Source: CAYVUM01 sp964454795 (GTDB lineage: Bacteria; Pseudomonadota; Alphaproteobacteria; Rhodospirillales; Defluviicoccaceae). Taken from it: a stretch of 47,597 bases of DNA. This document shows positions 15,909-27,900 of the stretch, piece after piece. Where the stretch lies: contig CAYVUM010000011.1 in NCBI GenBank assembly GCA_964454795.1, positions 1 to 47,597 on the forward strand, read 5' to 3'. How positions within the stretch are numbered: the stretch's first letter is position 1; each line of letters begins with the position of its first letter. The notes under the pieces were generated by a model. The model was not told where the DNA came from and did not search any database. It was given only the letters and a program-made list of their open reading frames with translations. The position numbers and the translations under genes are program-made.

Positions 15909-18900
15909 TTGAAGCAAGCGAAGCGCGATTGCGTTATCGGGTCCGCGAGTGCGAGCCCGATGCGGCGTTCGGTTTTCGTATCCGGCAATGGCAGCGGGGG
16001 CTGCCGGCACGAAGGCAGCCGGCAGAGGCGCACACCGGGCTTGGGTTTGCGTTTGCTTCTGGCGGGGGTGAGCCTGACGGCGCTGGTCGCCGCGGCTGGG
16101 GGCCCGGCCCTGGCGGCCTCCCGGGGTGCACCGGTGGCCGGCGTCTCCGGGCCGGGTCCCACCGCTGCTGCATCGGGAGCGGCGGCCCAGTCCGCGGCAG
16201 CGGCGCAGCAGACCGCGGCCGCGGCGGCGAATGCAGCGCGCGCCCATCGCGCCTCCCGGGCCGCAGCCGTCGTCCAGCAAATGACCCAGCAAACCGCGAC
16301 GCTGCGGGCGCAGGCGCGCAACGCGGCGCTGGCCAAGCAGCAGGCCGAAGCGAATTATCTGGCCCAGTCGGCAATCTCGGCGGCGCACAACAAGCGTGCC
16401 GGGGATGCCCTGAACAGCCAGTTACAGCGGATGCAGCAGCTTCGCGAGGGCTCCCTGGCCGCAGAATCCCAGATCAGCGACGGGCTTCGCCGGGTCAAGG
16501 ACGGCTTGCTGGACCTGGACAACGAGCAGATCCATTTAACCACAGAAAACGGTAATATCGTCAGTATTGAAGAAAACGGTGAGGAAATCACCGGTCTCCT
16601 GCCAGAGGAAATTACCACTTGGATCAATGCTGAAGCGCCGAGCCAGATAAAGGACGGCGAAGCCTACATTGTTACGATTGACCAGACGGGACAGCGTGCC
16701 ATCACCCGGTGGACTCGCTTCGATATTGGTGAGAACACGAAACTGGTGATCGATCAGGATGCCCCCGACTGGAGCATGCTGGCGCGGGTGACCGATCCTT
16801 CTGGAATTCCCTCGCAAATTCGCGGTTCGATTGAAGCGCCGGGAGAGCTGTTCATCATCAACAAGAACGGCATCATCTTTACGCGAACGTCGCAAATCAA
16901 CGTGAATTCGTTTCTGGCCTCGACCGTCGACATTGGCGAGTCGAACATGACCGATCTTGAACGCGATCAATATTTTCTCAGTCCGCCAGACCAGGAAGCA
17001 CTGTCGTTCAGCTTCAAATTTCGTCTCAAGGAGGACGAAGCAGGAAACACGCTGAGGGATAGCTCCGGGCGAACGATCGGCGAGTTAAAGACTGTCGATC
17101 TTGGATTGCGGACATTTGAAACCGATCCCGTCGAAGTGGCCCGGCTGCTGCAAAGTGAAGTGGACGGCATCCCGCGTTACGTGGCAGCAGCGGAGACCGA
17201 ACCGCACGGGGAGGCCGATGCCGAGGTGGGGATCCTGGTTGAACCGGGAGCGCGCATTGCCACCCCTCAGGTGGAGGAGGGCCGGCCGCTCGGCCGCGTG
17301 GTGCTTGGCGGGCCGATTGTCGAGAACCGTGGCGAGATCAACACGCCCGATGGTCAGGTCATACTGGCCGGCGCTCGCAATTTTACGCTCTTCAACAACG
17401 ACCTGCTCCTGGACTCCGCCGGTCCGGACGCACCCGCGCGCGCTGAAGGGATTCGTGGCGCAGTCGTCCGGGTGGGGCTGGTCGACAATCGAGGCTTCCA
17501 GTTACCTGCACTCGACCCCGATTTGGCGCCGGGCGAGGGTTTGAACGCGACGGCGAACGAATTTGAGTATGCCATCCTGGATACAGCGGTGGACCCGGCC
17601 TCGCCTTTAGGGGTTGAGGGCCGTGTGATGAACAGCGGCGTCATCACCGCGCCGCGCGGTAATATCACTGTCGTTGGCGCGAACATCTCGAATGAAGGGG
17701 TGCTTCACTCGACCACCGCCGTCAACGCGGAGGGTTCTATTCTCGTATCGGCACAGGACGTGCGGGTCGTGGCCTTCAATCAGCCGAACCCAGGTGGCCA
17801 GGGCTGTGCGGATGGCTCCTGTGAGACGTTGCTGGATATTAAGCCAGGGCAAATACGTTTTGCGCCTGAATCGACCATGGCGATTCTTCCGGACCGAGGC
17901 CTTCAGGCTGACGGCACGCCAAGGACGATTCCGGCCGGAACAGCCGGGGATTTCGTGTCTTCGTTTGTGCGGATCGATGTGGGGAATGGCCGTGTCGAGA
18001 CTGCAATCGATAAAGACAACGTTCCGCCGTCTCTGGCCACATCGGATATTCAAGACAGGGATGTTGGTGTCCTCACGGCTTTGAGTGACGGCATAAGCTT
18101 TGCCAATCCGGATCTTCCGACAGTTGGCCTGGCTGATTTTATGGGTGAAAGTCTTCTCTACGCACCGAGCGGCAGCGTGATCATAACGACCGCCAACAAT
18201 GCGAACACTCTTGGGCTTCTCAATCCCGACCTGAACCAGATCCTTGACGCTCCGTTTCCAGCGAGCATCGTGATCCGTGAGGGTGCGGCCATTGACGTTT
18301 CGGGCCTGATGGACATCCAAGTGCCCGTCAGCGATAACGTCATCACCACACTTCCGATCGGCCTCAATGAACTGGCTGATGTGCCAACGCAGCGCGACGG
18401 TCCCCTGCTCCGCGCCGTGGTGACCATTGATCGCCGGATCACCGGCGAGACCGAGGATGGTCGGGCCTGGGTCGGATCGCCCCTGTTCGATGCCTCGGGG
18501 TTCGTCGACGCCGTCGGTCTGCCGGTCGAGCAGGTCATGATTGACGCGGGAACGATCGAAATCGTCGGTGTGTCGCTTGTCGACGACGGCGCCGACATCG
18601 GCATCGCCGGCGGCCACATCGCTTACCAGGGTGGCGAGGTCCGGACCACCAACCTGCTCGATACCAACGGCCGCACCGTAAACATTGCCCTTGCCGATCC
18701 GTTCCTGAATTACGCGGGCATCGCCGAACCTCAGCCCGGGGGAGGACAGTTCGAGGCCGGCTACCTTCACGGCGGGCATGCGGGCCGGCTCGTGGTCAGT
18801 GGCGCCAGCGCGCCGACTATTTCGGCGCGCGACGTCGGCGTCAGCATCCTCGAGGGAGACATCCGGGCAGCGGCGCTGCGCGGGCCGTTGCAGCGGCAGG

Positions 18901-21900
18901 ATGCACCGGTTCAGGGACCGGTCGGGGCTGATGTCGTGCCGCCGGTCAGAGGAGACGTCAGGACCGGCGAGATCGATCTGTCCCGGGTCCGCGCAACGAC
19001 AATCGACTTTGCTGCCGACGATTTTGGCACCGGGATCCTGCGGGACCGGTTCGTGGATCCCGGCACCGGGCTCAATGGAAACGGTCAGGATCAGTTCGAG
19101 CGCCCAGCGCCGATGCTCCGGGATTACGTCGAGACACCGTGGTCGACGGATCGTCTCAGCGAATCCGGCGCGGGACGGTTAAGTTTCGCAAACTTCAGGT
19201 CCTCCCCCCGGACGAACGATTTTAATGATGTCGAAAGCGCCTTCGTTTCAGCTTCATCCCTTGCGCCGGAGACTGTGACATTCCACGCAGGATCGCAGTT
19301 GATCCTGCCGCCCGGGCCGACGTTCGGCGGCGAGGCCAGCCGGCTTGAGATCACGGCGCAAACAATCACGCTCAACGGCAGGGAAACAACCGGAGACGGG
19401 CGGGAAGCGCGCGGTGCGGAGATTTATGCGCCTGGCGGCGACTTGGTGTTCAACCTGCAAGTGACCGGGAGCCCGAAACGCCTGCCCGCCATCGCACCGG
19501 ATGAAGCGATTGACGATGCGGCGGTCCGGATAGCGAGGCAAGCAGCCTATCAGAGCGATCTCGACAACGATGCGAACCGTGGCAGCTTTACCCTGTCCGA
19601 CGATGCAGTCCTCGACGTTTCCGGGCTGTGGGTCAACGATGCCGGTGCGTCCCGGAACGCCGTGGTCGGTTCCGATTTCATCGACGCCGGTTCGATCACC
19701 TTCACCACCACCGAGCCCGGCGACGCGGTCGAAGCCCTCTCCACCATCGCGTTCGCGGAGGGAAGCCTCGTCAACCTGAGCAGCGGCGGATATGTCAACC
19801 GCAATCGCCAGTTCAAGTCGACCGGGCGCGGCGTCCCGGCGGGCAAGGGCGGCGATCTGACGATTCTGTTCCAGGATGGCGGCAGTCCCGTGGTCGTGCC
19901 GGTCGCTCTGGAGGATCCGGATCATCCCGGTTCCCTCCTGCCGCCGGGCGATCGCCGGGAGCAGATTGACGATGAATTGCGGATTGCCGGTCAGGTTCTG
20001 GCCCTGGGCTTCGAGGGCGGCGGAACGTTCACGCTGCGGGCACCGGCGATCGTGATCGGTGAGGATGCGTCTTTCGATCCGACGACACCGTGGCTGGAGA
20101 CGGTTGACAGTGAGCCGGGCATGGTCCGGTTCGACCCGCAGGATCTGCAGTTGGGCTTCGGTGCCTATGACCTCACCGGACTGACCACCAGCACGATCGA
20201 GGCCGGGACCCTCCTTGTGCTACAGCAGCCGCAGTGGCAGCCGACGTCATCCGCTGTCACGGCCAACAGCATTTTTGATGCGGCAACGGTCGGCTTCAAC
20301 AGCGACCGCCAGGCGACGCCGGTGGACTTCGCGCTCCGGGCCGAGGCTTGGACAGACCATACGGACGTTGCCGTTGCGCTGGACCCTGCGACTCCGACTG
20401 CCGCGCAAGGCGGCTTCACGACCAGCAATGCCCTGGTCATTGGCGCGGACGCTCGTATCCGCACCGACCCCGGCGGCAACCTCACCTTTGAAGCCGTGGC
20501 TAACCTGGACGTCCGTGAGAACGTTGAGATCAGCGCGCCTGGCGGCTCGATCACGCTCGACCAGGGGTCCCGGACCGTTTCGCAGCCGTTTGATCCCGGC
20601 GGCACGCGGCCGAACGAGGCCTTCAGACCCTTTGACGTTTCCTTCGTCGATAACGCGCTGTGGCTGCGTCCTGGCGCTTCACTGAGCGCCGACGGCACGT
20701 TCGTTGCCGATCCCCTGTCGACGGAACTGAACGGCGATGTGCTCGATGCCGGCACGGTGTCGCTCACCGCCAATGTCCTGATTGCCGAAGCGGGCAGCGG
20801 GATTTCCGTCAACGGCGCCACCGAAGTTCTCAGGCCGGCGCGCAGTTCTGCCGGCGGCGCCCGCTCGCGGAGAGGGACGGCCGATCTCACTCCCTTCCGC
20901 GTCGACGGCGACGCCGGCAGCATTTCGATCAACGTTGCCGGGAGCGCTCGCCTGCCGGCGGCGGCCTACATCGCCAGCGACCTCAGTGGGGCGGAGGCTG
21001 CGGGGTCGAGCGCGCTGGGGGGAACGCTCAGCCTCGAGACGGCGACTGGGTCGTCGGTCCAGCTCCTGGCGCAGACGCCCGAGGGTCTGTCGCTGACGCC
21101 GGAGGGCGTGCGCGCTGCGCTGGAAAACATTCTGGCGTTCGGCGCTGACCGACTTGCCCGGGACGACTTCGAAAGCGGGATCGTGGGTCTGACGGTCGAG
21201 ACGCAGGACCTGGCGATCCAAGCGGCCGTGCAGCTGGCGCTTGATCGCTACTTCATTCAGGACATGAGTGCCGGCGGCCAGGTACGGGTCCTCGAGCCTC
21301 CGGCCGGCGTCCTGGCAACCGAAGCCGTCATCCGCGCGCCCTACATCGGGCTCATCGGTGCCGAGGGAGAGCCGACCTTGCCCGCACCGGCATCGCCCAC
21401 CGTGCCGGTCGGTGACACCATGGGCAACGGCGATGCGGCGATCGTGGGGCGGCAACTGAGCTATCAATCCTCAGGGCTGGTGGACATCGCCGCCCTCGTC
21501 CAGGTGGACAACACCGTCGAGGCCCCCGTCGATCTGCTCATCTCTGCCGGGCAGGCGGTGCGCTTCGTTCCCACCGCCACCGACACCGGAACACTGGTCA
21601 ACCAGGCGGCCCTGGTCGCACCTGGCAAGATCGAGATCCAGGCGCTGCAGGTTTTTCCGGAGACGGGGACCCAGGGAGTCATTCTCACCCCGGGGGAGGT
21701 CACGATCAGTCGGCCGGCAGACGCCCTACCCGGGGCGGCCCAGACGCCGTTCAGTGCCGGCGGCGGTATCCTGATCAGCGCCCGGGCCATTATTAATGAA
21801 GGGGATATCAGGGCGCCGCAGGGGACACTGCGGTTCGGGATCACCCAGCGAAGCCGGCTCGAAGAGCTTTACGCCGGGCCCACCGGCACGCCGGTGATCA

Positions 21901-24900
21901 TTCCTTCGGCGTTGTTTTCCGTCACCGAGCGGGTCGAATTTGCTGCCGGAGGTGTCGCCTCCGTAGCGTCTGGCGGCCAGACACTTCCGTTTGGCTATAC
22001 CGTCGAGCAGCAAGACTGGTTCGGCGTCAACGGGGCAGTGATCTTCGCGCCGCCGGAGAAGCGGATCGCATTCGACGTGAACGCCCAAACCGGGGCAGCG
22101 GACGCCCTTGTCGTGCTGGAGACCGCCGAGGTTGATCTGGCGGGCGGCGGCGAGGTCTACGCCATTGAATTTGTTCCGGGTCTCGGCGGCAGTCGCAACG
22201 TCCTGATCGAAAGCACCACCACGGATGACGCGGGCGAGGTCTATGCCATTCTTCCCGGAGCCCGCGGCACCGACGTCCCATACGCCGCCCTCGACCCATT
22301 CTACTTCTCAGGCGCGCCGGTCGATGCGCTTCTGTACCGGGATCCGGATTTTGCGAGCACCGGGCTGACCCTGACAACGGACGTGGGGATTCCCGGCCTG
22401 CCGGCTGGCACCTACACGCTGTACGCCGGCCGCTATGCAAGCGTCCCCGGGGCGATCCGGGTTCAGCGGGTGCCGGGCTCGGAAAATACCCCGCCAGGAT
22501 TCACCCGCTCGCGCCAGGACGGCACCGGGTTCGTCACGGGCACCCGCGGATTTGGCGCAACCGCAACCGGCGGCCGGCCGGAGCTCTGGGCGATCCAGCC
22601 CGATGGCATCTGGCAGCAGTATTCCGAGATCATCGTCAGCGAGGCCGCTCCCTTCTTCACCGCAGCGGCGGTGGCGGAAAACCAGGCTGTGCCGCGGCTC
22701 CCGGTCGATGGCGGACGCCTTGCCGTGGAGATCATCGGTTCGCTCTCCCTGAACGGACGCTTCCTGTTCGTGCCGGCTCCGGGCGGGCGGGGCGGCGAGG
22801 TTGACATCGCCGTCGACAGGATCGCCATCACCGCCGATGGCGAAGCCCCTGTCGATGACAACGGCGCTCCCCGCGACGGGTTTCTTGTGCTCACGCCGGA
22901 TGAGGTCGAAGCGCTGGAGGCGGAGAGCGTCTTGCTCGGCGGCCTCCGCTTCTCGGGCCCGTCCGGCGACCGGATTGAAATCACCGCTCAAGAGGTCTTC
23001 GTCCGGACGACGGACGAGAATTCGCTGGAGGCCGGCGAGCTGATTCTCGCAGCCCGGGAACAAACGACCATCGCGGAGTCGAGCGTCATTCTCTCGGTCG
23101 ACGATGGAACGGGCGATCTGGCACCGGACATCGGCTTCGAGGGCGAGGGCGCCCTGATTGTCGTCTCCAACGATCTGCGCCGGCCGAGAGATATTGGCGC
23201 AGACAGCAGGGGTGGGGACGAAGGCGGGGTCGCAGAGATCGGCGAGAACGCCATCCTTGGTCGAGCGGACGGTGCCGGTCCCAGCGCCGGCGAGCGGGCG
23301 GGTTCAATCCTGATTGAGGCCACGGGAGAGACCCGTTTCGACGGCACGATCAGCCTCGGTGCCGAACGGATCGACGTGACCGCCGACACGATCGAATTCG
23401 TCGGCGCCGGGAACAGTGGCGAGGGCGCAGTGATCGGCGACGACTTGCTCGTCAATCTCCTTGAGGCTGCTGACGTCACACTGCGGGCAAGGACGGTGAT
23501 CAACTTCTCCGCGCCCACCAACTTCGTGGGCGAGCCCGACCAGATCACCTTCGACACACCAACGTTCAGCAATCAGTTCGGCGATCGTGAGGGCAGCGCC
23601 CTGGTGAGGCTCGGTGCGGACACCGTGATTCTGACCAACTCGTTCGCCGGCAGCGTCGCCGCCGATGACCTGGCGCCTGCGGTCGCGGCCCTTGAGGTGG
23701 TTGCCGACACCCTGATCCTCGGCGGCAACGGCTCCGGCCTCGACGGTCTGTGGTTCCGCGCCTTTGCTTCCAATCGGGTGGTCACGGGTGACTCTGAGGC
23801 GGCCGCTGAATTCATCGTCAAGGGCGATATTGCGCTGGTCACCCCACTGGTCGAAGCGGGCAGCGGCACCGACTTCACGCTGCGCGCGGTGGGCGAAGGC
23901 AGCAAGATCAGTCTCATCGAGGCCTTCGCCTTCACGGTCGCCCAGGAGAGCAGGCCGGATGCGGGCGATTTCGACACCAATATCCTGGGCGTGGTCACCC
24001 CCTTCGAGACCACCGATACGGCATTCTCATTCTACTTCGGCGACGCCAGCGGATCGGATGCCGGGCAGCCGGGGGCGTTTTCGGGGCCGGACGGGATCGC
24101 CCAGGCCAACACCACCTCGATCTTCCTGTTGCAGTCGGCTGAGGGGCTTTCGCTTGGTTACGTCCACGACGCCCCGGGCGATGGGACGCCCGGGGCTGCC
24201 AGCCTGCTGTTCACGGTGGCTGAGGGCGACGAAGCCCTGCTGCCGGGGATCGCTGATCCGGCGCAGGCGCTGCTGGTGGCCGACGGCCCGCCGCTGGCGG
24301 CGGGCGCGGACCTGAGCCCCGGCGAGCCGAACGACTCCTACTACCAGGACGGGGATGCGCTCCGGATCGATCAGCTCTGGGCCGCCGGCAATACCGATGG
24401 GGCGATCCTCGGCGGGATCGACCCGACCCAGCCGGACCTCGCCGACCTGGATCTCCTCGTTGAGTATGCGCCGGACCTGGGGCGGGTCGAGGATCAGGCG
24501 ACACCTGCAGGTCTCGACACGCGATCCAACCCGGCACGGCTGGTGGAGTGGCGGGTCGTCGATGCGGGCGGCGAGCCCGTGGTCCTTGAGGCGAGGCCGC
24601 TCCGGCGGGGGCGGCTGCGCCTGACCGCCGAGGTCATTCCGGTTGAGACGCCGGAACTGACCGAGGCGGGCGGCCGGCTGGCTTTTGACGCTGCCGGCGC
24701 GATTGACGTCAAGACCACCGTGGCGGCGCGTGCCGGCATTGCCGACCTTCGCGCCCGCGACGGCAACCTGGTGGTCGAGGACGGCGGTGAAATCGTCGCC
24801 AGCGGGTTCTCCCAGACCTTCGTCGACAAGACGGTGGTTGGCCAGGGCGGCACGGTCTCGCTGCAGGCCGACCGGGGTAACGTGGTCATCGACAGCGCGG

Positions 24901-27900
24901 CGACGGGCGAGCGCGCGCCGATCCGGGTCGATGCGGCCGAGGGCGGCGATGCCGGCACCGTGCGCATCGCCACCGGCATGACCGACGCGGGCCAGCGGAC
25001 CCAGCTGGTCCTCAACAGCGCCAATCTCGCCGAACCACCGATGGACAACCTGATCGGCGAGGCGCCGCCCCGGTTCTTCGATGGTCGCGGTGCCGACGGT
25101 GTGGGCGACCAGGTGGGCCGCGGCTCCGGCGGTTCGTTCTTCCTCGACACCGCCGGCCGGGTCGACCTCCTGGAACTGGCGCCGGAACTGGTCAGCGGCG
25201 GCTTCATCCGGACCATCGACATCCGCAGCGGTAACGGCGACCTGCGACTTGGGGTCGATCCCGAGGATGTGATGATCCCGGATGAGGGTGGGGAGCTTCC
25301 CCGGCTCGACTGGGGAGTCCGCGATATCTCCCTGGCCGCAGATGGTGGCCTCGTCGCGATCGGCTATGCGCTGATCAACGCCAGCACACCCTCCGGCGGG
25401 TCGATCGAGCTGTACGGACGCGATGGCGTTTACCTGGCGGAAAATGCCCGGCTTCGTTCGATCAACCGCACGGATCCGGACGAGCGGGCCGAGAACCCCG
25501 ATGACCCCCTGCTGCGGGAGGGGGCGATCACCATCGGGGTCGGGCCGGACGGGGTCATTACCCTGGTCGAGGGCTCGCAGATCGAGGCGCGGGCGATGGG
25601 CGAAGGGTTCGGCGCGCCGGACCCGTCAGTGCCCGGTGGGACCATCCGCTTCCGCCTGCCGTTCGATAGCGTTCTTGGCGCAGGGGCGACCGGTGAAGGC
25701 CGGGTGGTGCTCGGCCCGCATGTGTTCGACGCCGACTTTGGCGATCCCACGGCGATCATCTTCGAGCCCTACGAGCAGATCGACATCGGCGATGCCGATG
25801 CCGATGCGCGGGTCGTCAACACGCCCGGCGTCATCCGGGACTTCCCGGGTGCGAACGTGAACGAATGGGATAACCTCCGCGCCGCCTTCGATCCGGTTGA
25901 AAAGCCGGAGCAGTTCAGCGACTTCGTCCAGGCAGCCAGCACGGCGTTTTCCGGCCAGCCGGTGCAGATCACACCGGGTCTTGAACTGATCAACGGCTAC
26001 CAGCCCGGCGATCCGGCGAACAGCGGCGACATCACCATCAATGCCTCCGTGGATCTGTCGACATGGCGGTTCGATGGCGACGGTGACGGGTTTGCGGAAG
26101 CTCCCGGGGTATTGTCGATCCGCGCCGCCGGCGACGTCATTCTCCGCGGCAGCATCAGCGACGGCTTCCGTCTGGACAACGACGACAACATTGTTACCTC
26201 TGAGGAGGTCGCCGCCGGGGAGTTGTTCTCGCTGTCGGAATTGTTCCGGATCTCCCAGGAAACTGCGCCCGGTGCCGGCGATTTCGACGACAACGTCCTC
26301 GGCGAGATCAGGGCATTCCGTACTCTCGGCGATGCGCTGGGGTTCTACTTCCCTGATGCCGACCCGGACGCCACTCAGCCGGCGGCGTTCGGTGGACCGG
26401 CGGAGATCGTGGAGGCCAACACCACCTCGTTCTTCCTGCTGCAGTCTGCGGAGGGTCTGTCGCTCGGCTATGTCCACGACGCTGCCGGTGATGACACGCC
26501 GGGCGCCGCCAGCCTGCTGTTCACGGTGGGCGATGGCGATGGAGCGGTGCTGCCCGAGGTCACCGACCTTGCGCAGGTGTTGCTGGTCACTGACGGGCCG
26601 CCGCTGGCGGCGGGCGCGGACCTGAGCCCCGGCGAGCCGAACGACTCCTACTACCAGGACGGGGATGCGCTCCGGATCGATCAGCTCTGGGCCGCCGGCA
26701 ACACCGATGGGGCGATCCTCGGCGGGATCGACCCGACTCTGCCCGGGCTCGCGGACCTGGATGTGTTCGTTGCGTACGCGCCGGATCTGGGAGAGGTTGC
26801 CGACCAGGCGGCGGTCGACGGGCTGGGGACACGATCCAACCCGGCGCGACTGGTGCAGTGGCGGGTCGTGGGCGCCGACGGTGAGGCGATCATTCTCGAG
26901 CCGAGACCGCAACGGCGGGGGCGGCTGCGGATCGAGCCGCTCGCGGACCTCAACGTGCAGTCGTGGACCTACAACATCACCGCCGGGGCGCGGCTGAACA
27001 GCGCCGACCCCACGGCGGTGGCGCCGGTGACCACGTTCGAGACGCCGGAGAGCCCTGGCCCGAGCCTTGCCGAGCGCGGCAATGTGCTGATCGGCAATGC
27101 CGCGACGTTTGTGCCGCCAACGCGGCAAAATCCCGAGCCCGGCAATCCCCTTGGCGATAATGTCATCATTCGCACCGGCACCGGTGACATCAACATTGCC
27201 GCCGGCGGGGCCGGTTTGGGCAGCCGGGCAGGCGACCGGAGGGTGTTCGGCTACACTCAGGCGCAAGGTGAAGAATTCGAGCGCGCCCAGGCCGCCGGGC
27301 TGCGGTTCCCCGACGACGCCTCGGTGCTTCTGGTCAGCCCGACAGCCGTGGTCTACACCGCCGGGGTCAACGTGCCCTCCGAGCCCGGCTTCGAGGATAC
27401 CGGCGGAGTCCGGGAACTGGAGGTCGAACCCTACGAAGAGCGCTCGTTGACCAAGTCGGGCGACACCGGCGGCGTCGACCCGAACCGGGTCAACATCAGG
27501 ACCACAGAAGCGGCGTTCCCGACCCGGGGCGGCGACATCACCGTGACCGCGCCCAATGGCAGCGTCGTCGGGCAGCAGCACTATACGGATCAAGTCGAAG
27601 GGAGAGACATTGCGGTCATTGACCGTCCCGGACAGGGCGGCTTCATTGGAAACATCCCTGACGAGGAACTCGCCTACATCGGCCAGTTGTTCACGCCCTG
27701 GCTGCTGTCCCAAGGCGAGGGCAATCCCACCCGGACCAACGTCCCTGAGGATGTTTTCGCGGGCGGAACGCAGAGCGCCCACTGGGTGATCACCGGCGCC
27801 TTCCAGCAAGGCATTGCGACCCTCGGTGGCGGCGATTTGACTGTTACCGCCGGCCAGGACGTGCGCGACATCTCGCTGTCCATCGTCTCCGCTCATCGGG

